Shown one piece after another: positions 22,273 through 34,711 of a stretch of DNA of 64,000 nucleotides. Below the pieces are notes generated by a model. That model was not told where the DNA came from, searched no databases, and saw only the letters and a list, made by a program, of their open reading frames with translations. Position 1 is the stretch's first letter, and each line of letters begins with the position of its first letter. A program made the position numbers and the translations under genes. The DNA comes from Macrothele yani (lineage: Eukaryota > Arthropoda > Arachnida > Araneae > Macrothelidae). The stretch is from the NCBI GenBank assembly GCA_039090855.1, contig CM077013.1:142683240-142747239 (forward strand), written 5' to 3'.

Positions 22273-22958
22273 TTTGCTATTCTGGCGGCCCTTTCCAGCT
22301 GCTAATGAAAAAAATGCCTCAAGCTCAGACAAAAGAAGTTAGGCCTTTAAAAACAATATTAAATATTCTGTAAGAGAAAAGAATTATTCAGGGTTCCCAG
22401 TTTCTTTTTTTCCACAAAAAATAATTTAAGGACCTTACCAATAGCATAGGCGACGATGACTTGTATACAAATACATCTTTTCACATGACTTAACTATGTA
22501 AATTGAAGTATGCAATGAAGTTTTCAATATTTACCCCATATAACTAATGTTTGAGGGTACATTAAATTAAAATTTATGCAATTTAAAAGACAGTTCTGCT
22601 GGTCAAATATCAGTTTTCCTATCTGAGACCTATGCAATAAAGATGAGGCGTAATCAAGGGACTTGCCATTACCCCCCGCCCCAAAAGTGTTTTATTTTTT
22701 AAATTTTTTGGTTAAAATACAACTTACATTAGTAAACAATGCATTAATTTTTTTCTTCTATTTTTCAATAACTTTAATTTTGTTCTGGTGGATTTCAAAA
22801 AACGTCCATTTTCAGTTGCCTCCCAACCCCTCTTAAAAACATAAATCAATCTATGTACGTCCCTGGAAAAATTGTATGTAAATTGCAAAACTGTAGTTAA
22901 AGTTTTGAGTTCAAGATCTGAATTTTGCTCATAATCATCATATGGTTGAAACTGCAGT
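22273..22958. other. No gene seen
   Basis: This AT-rich stretch has no recognised coding or repeat feature. If the putative exons at 22170-22272 are real, the part immediately above them (22273-22340) would be their 5' leader and promoter region. Confidence 0.4.
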
Positions 22959-23150
22959 GCTGCCCAGGTGGGGCAGTGGTCCATGCACTAATCATTTGTC
23001 CGAGATGGGTTGGGGTTCGAATCTTGGTGAGACATGGATGTTGTATTTGTCTAACAACACTGGTTCCTTTCCTTCCCTTGAGCAAGTGACCCTAAATTAG
23101 GAATGGATGACTGCTCATAGCCCATTGACTTGCTCACGGTGGTTACCCCC
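22959..23150 (+). repeat. tRNA-derived SINE copy
   Basis: Forward copy: GCCCAGGTGGGGCAGTGGTC (A box region), GGGGTTCGAATCTTGGTGAG (B box), CATGGATGTTGTATTTGTCT, GTGACCCTAAATTAGGAATG and GACTTGCTCACGGTGGTTAC. The following 23151-23846 has no recognised gene; a GTGGCGGATCCAGCAGGGGG motif at about 23633 resembles a transposon terminus. Confidence 0.87.
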
Positions 23151-23846
23151 CCGTTCAAGTCAAAATTACATTTTCCTCTTAATTTTTCTCATGGTGTAAA
23201 TTAGCATTTGCATGTACAAAAAGGGGAAATACAAAGGTGAAATATCAGTAAGAAAGAGAATAGGGCTAGTTGGGTAGCATTTTCTGAATGTACTCATGAA
23301 AAACATACAGCATATCAAATCCGTTTATTTTTGTGGTGTAGTAAACACAAAGGTTCATCAAGCTTTCACACTCCACTGGGAGGCTTTTTTCATGGCAATG
23401 ATAGACATAAAAATGCAGGGAATTGAAACACATAAGGAACAAAGATGATTTTTGAAATTAACATGGGTGACATCACAAGCATATTACATGAATTTTTATC
23501 ACCCAATTATAAGGCGTGGCGCGATGTGTTTCTATCTTTTAATAATGCGTGCCAAACCATTGGTAAGTTAGTAGAGACCATACGATTGCATGCCAGTTTG
23601 CTGAATAGGATTTCGACTGTTTCCGTGTTCAGTGGCGGATCCAGCAGGGGGCGATCGTCCCACCCAAACCCTTACGAAGATCGTAAATGATTAACTTTGC
23701 ATATTTTGTTTCCAGTTTTTCAAAAAAAAAAAAAAAAAAAATAATAATAATAGCAATTACACTTACTACGGAGGATTTAAAATACTTATAACGTTGCCTT
23801 AGGTACAGTAAAAAAAGAGAAGGGAAAAGAAAAAAAAATATATATT

Positions 23847-24987
23847 CACTGAAGAGCAATTGTATTAGAGACAGCTGGCGTTATGCAAATATGGCGCTGG
23901 GGGCGGCCATGTAAACGACACGACGTATGCAGCGATCCGTCAATATAAGGAGTGATGAGACGGGAATCAGTAAGAGTCGGACGCAGTATGGGTAAGACGA
24001 AGGATCTGCGCACATTTGATCGTGGGCAAATTGTCGGGGCCCGACGAATGGGTCACTCCATTTCGGAAGTCGTGCAGGCACTGGGATTTTTACGAGCCAC
24101 TGTGTTACGGGTGCACCGTGGGTACATCGAATCCGGTAAAACCATCCCTGCAAGGGCCAACTGCCGTGGACAACAGCATGTGGATGAGCAGGGTCATCGT
24201 CGGCTAGCTCGCATTGTAACAGCGGATAGATGGGCCACAGTGCAAGAAATCACTCGGCAATTTAAAGCTGGTGCCCAAAAACGTGTAAGCAGTTACACCA
24301 TCTCCTCGCTATAGGGTGCAGAAGCCATCGTCCCACGAGAGTACCGCTGCTGACCGCACATCACAGGGTGCAAAGATTAGCATGGGCGCGGGAACATCGC
24401 TACTGGACCCTAGACATGTCGAAAAATGTTGTCTGGACTGACGAGTCGAGATTCACGTTGGCACATGTGGATGGCAGGATAAGAGTACAGCGCAAACCAC
24501 ATGAAGCGATGGATCCTTCTTGCCAGCAGGGTACTCTTCAAGCTGGTACTGGTAGCATTCTCGTCTGGGGACTGCTTACGTGGACTGAAATGGGACCCCT
24601 GGTACGTGTGACATCGTCCCTCACAGGTCAACATTACCGGGATATCCTGGACGACCATTTGCGCGTCTCCAACATCCCACTGGGGACCTCATCCTGCAGC
24701 AAGACAATCACCGTGCCATCGCTCCCGAATGGTTGGATGAACACTCTACCGCAGTAACCTGAATCCCATCGAGCACGTCTGGGATGCCATCGAGCGAGAT
24801 GTTCGAGGTTCTGACCCCCCTCCATCTTATTATCGTGAACTGTGGGAGCTTGTTCAGGGGTCGTGGCTTCCCAACGCTTCCGGTGTCTTGTCGAGTCCGT
24901 GCCGAGACGAATCGCCGCCGTCATCAGAACGAAAGATGGTGCTACACGTTACTAGACAGGTGTCTCTAATTCAATTGCTCTTCAGTG
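23847..24987 (+). mobile_element. Tc1-like element, family E
   Basis: Ends are CACTGAAGAGCAATTG on the left and its reverse complement CAATTGCTCTTCAGTG on the right, followed by similar GTCTCTAAT-type subterminal sequence. The right flank is TA; the left flanking TA appears mutated to TT. A second Tc1 element (family A) starts 6 bp further on, with only TATATA between the two elements. Confidence 0.87.
23988..24966 (+). pseudogene. Tc1-like transposase pseudogene (family E)
   Basis: The frame opens at ATG 23988 (MGKTKDLRTFDRGQIVGARR) with a helix-turn-helix part (GHSISEVVQALGFLRATVLR) and stops near 24312. Further on come a first catalytic Asp in KNVVWTDESRFTLAHVDGR, TGSILVWGLLTWTEMGPLVR, a frame-broken copy of the second Asp region (CAGCAAGACAATCACCG, read as QQDNH) and NPIEHVWDAIERDVRG-like coding around the Glu. 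Frameshifts near 24312, 24690 and 24750 kill it. Confidence 0.85.
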
Positions 24988-24993
24988 TATATA

Positions 24994-26085
24994 CGCTGCT
25001 GGCCACCCAAAATGCAACAGCAAGCATCCGATTGGCCTGAAATTTGAAGCATGCGTCGTTCGCGAGAGGACATGCAAACGATTAGCATAGCAGGGCATAT
25101 GCAAATCATGTGCTCCCGGCACCCCACCAAGAAGCACTATAAGAAGGGCGCACAGAAAGCGGGGTGTGTGTTGTGCTGCCAGACCTGTGCGTGGGAAGCT
25201 TCCTGATGCCTCGTCGCAGAATACGGCAGTCATTCAAGCACGTTTCGGAGTTCGAATAGCGGTTTATTGTACCGAGATCGGCGCCCGTGTAGGACGACAT
25301 CCAGCCACAGTGAGGCGAGTATGGATTCCGTGGGTGCAGGAGGGACGGTCGGACTGACGTGAGCGATTGCCGCAGCCCACCACCGAACGAGAGGACCGGC
25401 ATGTTATGCCACAGGCATTGACGGCTCGCACCGCCACATCACGAATGTTAGCGCAACAACCTGTGTCAGTGCGTACCATTTGACGTAGTCTGCAGGAGCG
25501 GGAACTTGCCACACGGCGCCCATTGCTCCGATTACCATTGACGTTACACCATCAGCGAGTGCGGCGGCAGTGGGCCGTTGAACGCCACACCTGGACCACG
25601 GAATGGCACGACATTGTCTTCTCCGACGAATCCCGCTTCTGCCTGAAACACCACAATGGTGGGATCCACGTATGACGGCGAGAGACTGCACTACGCCTGC
25701 ATTATGCATCGCCATACCGGTCCGTCGCCTGGCGTAATGGTTTGGGGCGCAATTGGATATGACACCCGCACCCCTCTGGTACGCATCGCCGGTACACTCA
25801 ATAGCCTGTAGTCCTCCCTTACTTGCCAGCGGCCACGTTTCAACAGGACATTGCGCGCCCACACGTGGCACACATCGTGCAACAATTCTTAACGGTCCAA
25901 TAGGTGTCACTGTTGCCGTGGCCCGCCTGTTATCCCGATATGTCGTCCATCAAACAAGTCTGCTCGCTGATCGGCAACCGAGTGGCCCGACAAGTACCAC
26001 CAGCGGCTACGTCTGATGAACTGTGGCAACGTGTGAAAGCAGCCTCTTTCGTTTGAAGCCGCGGCAGTTATTGCCAGCCTCTTTG
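24994..26085 (+). mobile_element. Tc1/mariner element, family A, copy 3 (3'-truncated, dead)
   Basis: The left end reads CGCTGCTGGCCACCC, one change from the family end, after TA. The transposase start is at 25206 (MPRRRIRQSFKHVSEF), followed by shifts, deletions (part of the helix-turn-helix is missing near 25255) and pieces such as CACGACATTGTCTTCTCCGA (first Asp). The 3' terminal repeat is missing; the family sequence fades after GCCAGCCTCTTTGATAAAAG. Confidence 0.85.
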
Positions 26086-26089
26086 ATAA

Positions 26090-28065
26090 AAGAGTTAATT
26101 TTCCTTTCAAAGTAATTAAATATCTACACTGGAATAATAACATTTCAACCAAAGTAATTGAGAATGTACTAATTTCTCAGGTCCTAAGAATTTCAAGAAT
26201 TTGCAGCAACAATTTGGATTTCAATTACCACATTAATATACTATTAGAAAGTTTTCTAGAGAACGAAATTCCTTCTTCTTTCATCAAAAGAACTTTAAGA
26301 AAAATTATTCTGAATAATAGAGTAAGGTTGGCAGATCTGCTTTAATTTTCTACACAGTTAATAATATGATTCTGACCAATCAAAGCCGTAAGGAAGTTGG
26401 CTAGAGGATGCCTATTAACTACCTAAAGGAACCTTAGTGCTATGGATATGACGGTCCTATTAAAACAAAAAATTAAATAATATAAACAAAATCACAAAAA
26501 AAGCTTAAAAATCTGTTTATAAAAGAAAATAAAAACAAATAAAAAAGAAAACTAGTTATTCATCACTAGGATAGCTATACTAAAAATAGTAAAACCAACA
26601 TTAAAATTAATAAGATTCTGATTAATCTATAGAAGCTCACTAAGGTGATTTAATACATGCAAAGATTATTAAATAAACTGCTCGTGTATTTTATAATATT
26701 TCTCATGTATTCTGGAGAGTTAATTCTGCTCATTCTGATGATACAGATCCAAAGTCTTAAGTTTATATATTTTTTTCTCTGGTTAAAATCTCCGCGCGTT
26801 GGTTTCTTGCTGTATGAGGAGGCCATCAGCCCCACCCTCACTGCCCCCAGCGTCTAGGGAGTGGCGGAAGGGGTCAGCCATGTTCTCCTCTTGTGAGGAG
26901 AAAAGTTTTTGTCACACAAGAGGTAAGCTCTCTTCCTAGTTTTTGGGTTCTAGGTTTTATAAGTTCAATGTTTGTACTTTATGTACCTTTTCTCTGTCGT
27001 TTTTTAGCTTTTCAGCTTTTAAGCATTGGTTTGTTTGTTAACATTTATGCGGGTTTTAACTCTTACTTTTCTTTGTAACTTTGAGCGTCTTTTGGGGTAC
27101 CTAGGAACAGAAGAAGGCTAAGCTTGTTCCTTTTCTATGCGCTGTCTATGCGCTGTTTTTTCAAAGTAGTTAAGTTCTTAATAACTAATTAATTATGCAC
27201 TTAAAGCACTGCTGAAATACTTTGTACATATTGCAACTAACTGTTTAAGGTATATAACTTTCACAAAGTTTTCTTTAGTTAATTATTATCTTTAACTTAT
27301 TCTCGTTTTCGTGCTGTCATAAGTTGTAGAGTAGGGGGTTTTAGACTCAAGTTTTCTTTTAAAAATCTGTTCGTTATAAATTAACATTTCCTTTTTTAAT
27401 TGCAATGTAAAAATTTGGATTTCTTTTGCATTGTTTTTCAGGTTTAAATTCTCTCTCAAACGAACTTGGAATTTCGTTATAGCTGAAAATCATTTCTATT
27501 TATTATGTCACTCTCACAGCTTGAGTTCTCTTTAATCTTCTTCTCTCTATTTAATAGTAACAGATGAAGAGCATGGGTCGGGCCATGAAGGTTAATGGAT
27601 GCAAGCGAAATTGTTAACTAGTGCTAGGTCATGCTACTCTACGGAGGACATGACTTATATATATATTTTTTAAACTATTTTAGGTGGGAATGTTACTTGC
27701 ATCTATGGCCTTGCAGAAACCCATTTCCAACTAGGTCTTTGTGGAAGTGAGAAAATGCAGAGTTTTTGCTGGTCCTTGATAAAGCCAAGGCTCAGTATTC
27801 TCGACACCTTCTACATTCAGTTGTTTTATTTTATTTTTTTATCTTTTCTCCTTTTACTCACACAGGTAGATACATAACCTTTTCTATGTTGTATTAGGTG
27901 TGAGTCAAAATTATATATGTATTTTTTTGCTTAGGTATCTTCTTTATAGAATGTGAATTCTGAATTTTCAAAACTGCTGCATTGCGCGTTTTGATTTTCA
28001 GGTTATTTTGCACCCTTCATTTTAAATTCTAAAATCTTTTCCTTAGTCTTCAGTTTTGCTCTTTA

Positions 28066-28149
<84 letters not shown>

Positions 28150-29397
28150 CAAAAGATAAAGGGAAAACAGGGGTAAAAAAAACATGGGGATATTCTTTGC
28201 TATTGTCTAGCATCTGTAATATCTTGAAACAGGGTAAGGCAGAGCTTGGTACTGAAATCAGAGTAGGTGGGGAAAAACTGTGAATAACAATCTGATCTAC
28301 ATACGTTTCTTAATTGGATAAAAAAGAAAAAAAAATCGTAAAAATGTCTCCACCACTTTCTCCTAGATGGTCTTTTTAAGACTTATTTTTTCTGCTCCCT
28401 CACGCCTCACGGGCACTCCCCGTTGTTCCACCCACTCCGAAGTCAATCCCCGCTTGGGCGTGGCTAATACGGGGTCATTTTCGGCATTTTATAATGGCTT
28501 TTGCCCCCCCCTTTTCGTACCCGAAAAACCGCACCCCCTAGAGTAAACTTGTGGATCCACCCCTGTCTCTGATAGCATTCTCTTTAAAGTTTGGGTAAGT
28601 GGCAATTCTGTGGGACGTGTTCAATTTAGCCTAGGTTCCTTCACTGTTAAGATTACTTATCTCACACTTCCACAAGCTTTCAACTGATGTCATCATCAAT
28701 GTAGCCAACCAGCTACAGAAGTTGTGTGCACTACATTGTATCTAGATTTCAAACAGTCGGTTAAGAAAAATAAGCACTCTTTAAGTACTTTTTTCCCTAT
28801 TTAACAAAAAATATGGACTTATAAATAAGCATTTCCAACCAAATTAACACTTTTTAAGAACTTAAAAGTTTTATAACGACTGGAAATTCCAATAATTTTA
28901 AATATTTTTTGACTGCTGTTGCCCCCTTTCTTAAAAAGAAAAAAAAAAAAGGAAGAAGAGTTCAATGCAAGGAAAGGGAGTACAATGCAAGACCAAACCA
29001 AAAATTGATAATTTTTATTATTAACATCATGCATAAATTCCAAAAATTAAAAAGCTCCACATTTTCTTTTTAATATTGCAGTCAATCACCCATCAGTTCA
29101 AATCAAATGTTTAAAAAATTCCATTAAAATATTTATATATATATATATATAAACTCCACTTATAAAATATCTAAAACTTCTATCTTCATACATAACTTAG
29201 AAGATAGTTCAGATTGCAAAATGAAGCTGAAAAATTCTGCACTACCTTTACCAATGAACCTCTCCGCATCTTCGATTTTGCATTCTATATTTCTGCATTA
29301 ATATCACATAACTATGTTTAAACTCAAAAGTTAAAACTGAAAATGGCAGGAACAATTCATTTCTAAAATATTTACAATAAAAACAAACATCATAGTA
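26090..29397. other. AT-rich stretch without a recognised gene
   Basis: No coding feature is supported. A GC-richer block at about 26785-26935 contains an odd repeat of CTCCTCTTGTGAGGAG (26885-26900, a hairpin) and CACACAAGAGG. It may belong to an unidentified element reaching to about 27780. A transposon-like end (GTGGATCCACCCCTG) lies at 28550-28565. The segment 29014-29397 would be the 3' UTR of the minus-strand gene ending at 29398; a minus-strand AATAAA lies at 29014-29019. Confidence 0.45.
28067..28149. repeat. Compound microsatellite (TA)n(GA)n
   Basis: Thirty TA units (28067-28126) run directly into about eleven GA units (28127-28149). Confidence 0.98.
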
Positions 29398-29527
29398 TCA
29401 GAATTTTTCACTGTAACGCTTTGGAGTGAAGCGTTTTGGAGTTGGAACAATGGATGACAATCTCCGTGAAGTAGGCTCCTTTCTCTGCGAAACAGGAGTC
29501 GATGGAGTAGTGGACTGAGATAAAAAT
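29398..29527 (-). CDS. Terminal coding exon of a host gene (basic, TP-rich C-terminus)
   Basis: On the minus strand an acceptor with a pyrimidine tract (TTTCTTTTTTAG) precedes A-TTT-TTA..., read as FLSQSTTPSTPVSQRKEPTS, then RRLSSIVPTPKRFTPKRYSE and KF, with TGA at 29400-29398. The single leading base A completes the codon left open (AG) by the exon at 57621-57747, giving Arg. The tail is basic with several TP-K/R sites that fit the consensus of cyclin-dependent kinases (PTPKR, FTPKR), suggesting a nuclear or spindle protein; this is inference and I do not recognise the gene. Codon choice and complexity differ clearly from the AT-rich flanks. Confidence 0.6.
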
Positions 29528-29718
29528 CTAAAAAAGAAATTGCGTGAAACTAAAATTGTAATTTTCACTACATATTTGAAAAAAATGAGTACCTATTTCT
29601 TTAGATGAAAATTCTACAAATAAAGCAGAAAATGACAAATAATTTCAAATGGCAAATTGTGGTCTGCTCCAGAAACTAATCCTCATAGGAAATTTTCAGT
29701 AGAAACACTTAAAAACCT

Positions 29719-29910
29719 TTTTTTTTTTTTTTTTTTTTTTTTTACGCTCGTAATGAACAAAGTTCTATTTACACATACATACATACATATCATCAGTGCT
29801 TTTTTTCTGGGGGGACGCAGGGGTACGCGTGCTCCTAAACATTTTGTGAATCTAACGGGAGAAACTCAAAATTTTAAAATGTTCGAATTTCCGCTAAACC
29901 AACTCCAAAC
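29719..29910 (+). mobile_element. Solo hAT-like terminus after a poly-T run
   Basis: A run of 25 T is followed by (CATA)n and, from 29794, CAGTGCTTTTTTTCTGGGGG followed by GACGCAGGGGTACGCG. A CAGTGCTTTTTTTCTGGGG start is a form I associate with hAT ends in animals. No partner end or transposase is found nearby. Confidence 0.4.
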
Positions 29911-30949
29911 GTATTATGGATATTTATGTGAATCTTTTTAATTTAATTAATTTATTTTTGTTGTTACATGCTCTTAGAAGAAAAGAAAAAAAAACAACAA
30001 CAAAAAACAAGTGGAAATAAAAAACTGACAGTAAATAAATGATGAACATAGACTGTAACAACAGGGAAGACAAGAGAAAAGGCCAAAATGGCCTGGCATA
30101 TCCCTATACTTCTCGTAGAAGAAACAAATGAAACAACAAATAGACACATCAAGTTAGACAATCAGAAGACATTTTGTCAATCTTTTCCTTTCTTTTAATT
30201 ATTGAAGATATAGTTTGAATTTTTTTCTTTTAAATAAATTAAAATTGTTTAAGTTAGTCAGGTTGCTAGGTAAAGAATTCCAGTATTGAGAGCCTCTGTA
30301 ATTTAGAGTAAGTTTAATTGATTCCGTTTTTCGAAAAATAGGTGCAATTGTAGTTTATTCCTTGTTTCATATGAATGTGCATGTGTATTAAGAAATATGA
30401 GGTCTGAATATAAATTATATTTAATTCGTTTGAACATAATTTTACCAAGATTAAAATAGGGTAAAATTATATTTAAATATTATATTTATTTATTAGGATA
30501 TATTTTTGTTCTAAAATTTATTATAGGTCAAGTATTAGGATGTGATTTGAGATCAATTTATTAGTTTTATGTCGCGTATGTTTATTATAATAACGTAACA
30601 AAGATGTTTCGTTATATTAAAACACTCTTGGACTAGCACGGTGATTCGTTAGTTCTGTTGCTACCCTCGATGGCGGCCTCATTTCCTTTCACAGTGTTTC
30701 CCTTTGGTGTTTCCTGAGTCTCGGACGGAGGCTAGCATTTAATGTGTGAAGCAGTGTAGATGTGTGGTGTTTTACTGTTGAAAGTCTGGCCTCATTGAGC
30801 GGCAGTATTTCATTATGAGTAGGAAAATTAGTAACTACATATTTTACATCATCACAGCCAGCAAAGAAGTGTAATAACGTGAATGATGACTCTGTTAAAC
30901 AAAAGTTGGGACAACGGTGTTGTGTGATACAGCGTCGTCTGTTGACAAC

Positions 30950-33130
30950 ATGGAGAGTGAGGACGCAATCCCGTCTTCTGAAGATCTTCCTGAATGTAGG
31001 GATTTTAATAAGAAAAATGAATTCTGCAATAAATACGACTGGTTAGTGGTTAAAAAAACCCCTTGGCTGCAGAGCTTGCAAACAAGTTTTTTTTTTTATT
31101 GTAGGTTTAACGACCACCATGAGCAACTCAATGGGCTATAAGCAGTCGTCCGTCCCTAATTTAGGGCCACTGGTTCCAGGGAAGGGAGAGAGTCAGTGCC
31201 GTAAGACAAACACAACATCCATGCCTCACCGGGATTCGAACCCGGACCCCTTCCAGACGAATGATCAGAAGCCATCGCTTAGACCACTGCGCCACCGGGG
31301 CGGCTGGTGTTTTGGGACCAGAAGGCTTCAGAATTAATTAGTACAACAGGTGAGGATAAATCATATCAGATGCTTTCTCTCCAAAAAAAAATTTTCAAAC
31401 ATAAAGAAATTTCAGCTCATCAGGCAGCTCTTTCAATACTGGAAATAGCAAAAACTAAAATCTTTGGAAAGCGTATGCATCAAAGCTTTCGAGAATGGAC
31501 AGGAAGTAGCCGCCAATATGTTTAGAACAGCATACAAAGTAGTTAAAAAGAATAAAGCGTTTCATGATTTTGAGTCAGAAATTGATGTGCAAGAGGTGAA
31601 TGGAATCAATATGGGCTGTATTTTACACTCTACTAATGCATTCATTAATATTGTGAACCATATTGCAGTGGAAATGAAAAGCACTGTCATTAAGAACATA
31701 ATATAGTCGAATAATAAAATCGCCCTCCTTATAGATGAAAACACTACAATAAGTCAGTTGTCCTTGCTCATTATTTACGTAAGAACCACATTTCCAGACA
31801 TGAATGAGCCTACCAACCTGTTCCTTGATATAATTGAACTCAAAGATGTCACACTGCTGAAGGAATGTTCAAGTTGCTGATAACCCATTTAAGGGAACTT
31901 GGTTTTTATGATGATTTTCTTTCAGAAAATCTCTTGGCAATTGCAACTGATGGGGCTGCAGTAATGCTTGGCCGAAAGAAAGGTGTAGTGACACTACTTA
32001 AAATTCAGTTCCCAAAATTTTATTTTGATGCAATAAACAAAGACTTCCCACCACAAGTAAAGCACTTCAAATCATTTATTGATACACTGTACACACTGTA
32101 TCACCAGTACCCTAAAAATGCAAAGTGAGTTAAAATGTCATGCGGAACTGCTTGATAGTGAAATTTTAAGAATTGTGAGAATTTCAGATAGTAGATGGGT
32201 TTCTTCCTGTTTCAGAAGTGTTCCTGCTGTATGGCAAAATTTTGAGGCTTTGGTTGCCCATTTCAAAAGTGCTAAAGTAGACGTGAATAGAGACAGAACT
32301 GAGCGAAGCTTGTATGAAGGACTGCTACGAAAAATCACCAATATTGATTTCATTTTAGATCTTGCCTTGATGTGTGATGTTCTTCGAGAATTAGCAGAAC
32401 TCAGTACAGAACTGCAAGCACGTGATATCACACTGTACTCTGCTTACAAAAAAATAACCAATCAACTTAAATTGTTTGATGAAAGGAAGATAAACATGGG
32501 ACCTTATTATCTGGAAGCCTTAAAAGCAGAAAAAAATTTGGACTTAAGAGGAGTTTCACTGGAAATTGGAGCCGCAAGACATAGACAGGGAATTCGTATT
32601 GATCCAGTAAAATTCTATGCCACTCTGAAAACCCGTATGGAGAGCCGACTTTTAGCAAGAGAAAATGCTGAAATTCCACAATGGGCCTAGGTGCTGGATT
32701 GTAAAACTTGGCCAGATGATTCTCCTTTAACCTTTGGTGAAACAGAAATAATGAACTTGTGCGACAGATTTGGACTTCCCAACAGACAAATTCTAAGGGT
32801 TTTTTCGAGCGTATCTTTCAGAAAAGATTCCATCATCTCTTATGCCTCTTTTAAACGCAATCAAGAACATCCCAATTTCAACAAGTGAGCGTGATCGTGG
32901 ATTCTCTCAGATGAATTTAATACCGACTCCAACAAGAGCTTCATTGCATTTTAACACTGTAGCTAAAATGTAGCTAAAATTGATAGGTCTTCCTTTGAGT
33001 TTGTTTAAGCCTTCAGTGTATATAAATTCATGGTTTTTGGAAGGATGACATCTGGCGACGGACACCAAAAGCAAGCAGAGGAATCGGGAAGATGTTAGTG
33101 AACACAACCTCATGTCAACGTGGAAGTTAC
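30950..33130 (+). pseudogene. hAT transposase pseudogene (KIAA1586/ZMYM1-like)
   Basis: The reading starts at ATG 30950 (MESEDAIPSSEDLPECRDFN) with KYDWLVVKKTPWLQSLQT, then a SINE (31087-31304). It resumes with KIFKHKEISAHQAALSILEI, IALLIDENTTISQLSLLIIY, LLAIATDGAAVMLGRKKGVV, RISDSRWVSSCFRSVPAVWQ and, across stops at 31704, 31878, 32126 and 32688, reaches TSERDRGFSQMNLI and LFKPSVYINSWFLEG. The order (acidic catalytic DGAAVM core, SRWV motif, C-terminal SERxxSxMN dimerisation region) is that of a hAT transposase of the type that gave rise to vertebrate KIAA1586 and ZMYM proteins. Stops and frameshifts make it dead. Confidence 0.82.
31087..31304 (-). repeat. tRNA-derived SINE, nearly complete copy
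   Basis: This is one of the best copies. In reverse orientation it has a T-rich tail, GTTTAACGACCACCATGAGC, TAATTTAGGGCCACTGGTTC, GTGCCGTAAGACAAACACAA, CACCGGGATTCGAACCCGG (B box) and TTAGACCACTGCGCCACCGG (A box). It splits the N-terminal part of the hAT pseudogene at 30950-33130, so it inserted after that element. Confidence 0.93.
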
Positions 33131-33289
33131 TGTGAGCTGTGTAATATGAGGTAATGCATGTTCTTGGTAATTTTATCCATTGACTGTAGTTATTTTTCCC
33201 GATTTGAACTATAAAATGGTGATTTCCTTGAATCAAACTGACAGTACCCCTAAACATTTTTTTTAGAAAAAAAAGCACTGCATATCACT

Positions 33290-34711
33290 AAGCTGTTCTC
33301 TGAGATTCAGAGGTTAGCTCCAAAAAGAACTACAAACTACCAGATATTTTTACTTACTGTTGTCGTATCAAACTTCTCCATTTACAGCGATCTTGACATA
33401 CAATTCGGGCCTCACTGATATCCTTTACACGCCGCACACAAGATCTTTTATACTTCATATTCATAATCTTTTTCTCATAGAGATACTCCTGAATCTGATC
33501 CAACCATGACTTCCTCTGCCTTTCCTTCCTGCCACTTGGGCTAAAAAGATTTTCTTAGTAAGCATCTCATCACTCATTCTTTCAACATGGCCAAACCACC
33601 AAAGCATATTAGCCTCCACCTTTCTAACAACATTTTGCTTCACATCACACAACTGCAACACATATTCATTCCTCACACAATCAGACAGTGTCTTATCCCC
33701 CCCCCCCCCATAAGCAACGCATTTCTCCAGCACACAAACAACTTCTGTGTTTCTTCTGTAGTACCCAGGTTTCACTGCCATACATCAGAGTAGGAACAAT
33801 TACACTTTCATACACAGCCATGACTTTCAATGAAGAATTCACTCAACTACTAATTTCACCATCCAATTTGTTCTTTCTGGCAGATATGCTTCCTAAATAC
33901 ACAAACTCACTTACCTGGTCAATCACTGCGCCATTTATACGTACATTACATTCAGTGCTACCAGTTCCTCTCTCACAGACCATAACTTTGGTTTTTCCGT
34001 AAATTATAACTCAGTTTGAATTTCATGCAAACTTCGTACATCCGGGACAACATACAACAATCTGCACACATGGATATCACCAAGACATAAACCACTATTA
34101 TCTATTTTGGCATCACGCACGCATGCATGCATGCATCCATAAATATACTAAATAGCCATGGTGACATTACACAACCTTGTCTGACTCCTGCACCAATAGA
34201 AAACCATTTTGATAAAACACCATTCACTCGTACACAAACTTTACTACCAGCATACATGGCTTTTACACTATTAAGTAGATTCCCAGTAACACCATATTCA
34301 TTCAATACCTTCCACAAAAGTGCCCTATTTACTCTGTCATAAGCTTTCTCTAAATCTATGAAGGCAGCAAAAACTTTCTTACCAACAGCCAGATACTTTT
34401 CAATCATGAGTAATGCAAAAATGTGGTTAGCACAGCCTTTACCAGGCATAAATCCACTCTGAACATCCCACACTTTCTCTGATGTAAAACCCCATACTTT
34501 TTCAATACCAAACACTTTCCCTGGCACACTTAGTAGGCTAATACCACAATAGTTCTTGAATTCAGTCTGATCACCTTTTCCCTTAAACAAGGGAACAATA
34601 ATAGCATCCTTCCAATCCTAAGGGACAATTCCTAACTGCCAGTACAACTGGCAAATTTCAGTTAAACAGTCAATTACAGAGTCACCACCATATTTCAACA
34701 TCTCAGCAGCA
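33290..34711 (-). pseudogene. Second LINE family: reverse transcriptase and C-terminal part
   Basis: On the minus strand the RT domain reads PLFKGKGDQTEFKNYCGISL, VFAAFIDLEKAYDRVNRALL, GVRQGCVMSPWLFSIFMDAC. The following part holds EFVYLGS-like coding, a TLMYGSE-like stretch and RNEYVLQLCDVKQNVVRKVE, MLWWFGHVERMSDEMLTKKI and AQVAGRKGRG. This is the 3' half of an EN-RT LINE; the 5' half continues at 37668-38645 beyond an inserted hAT element. The FADD box region appears lost (34020-34100). Frameshifts are frequent, for example near 34100 and 33781. A relation to RTE/Proto2-type LINEs is likely but the clade is not fixed. Confidence 0.8.

Noticed and set aside
34113..34136. (GCAT)n run as a regulatory site
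   Set aside because: It lies in decayed LINE coding sequence and is a simple microsatellite.
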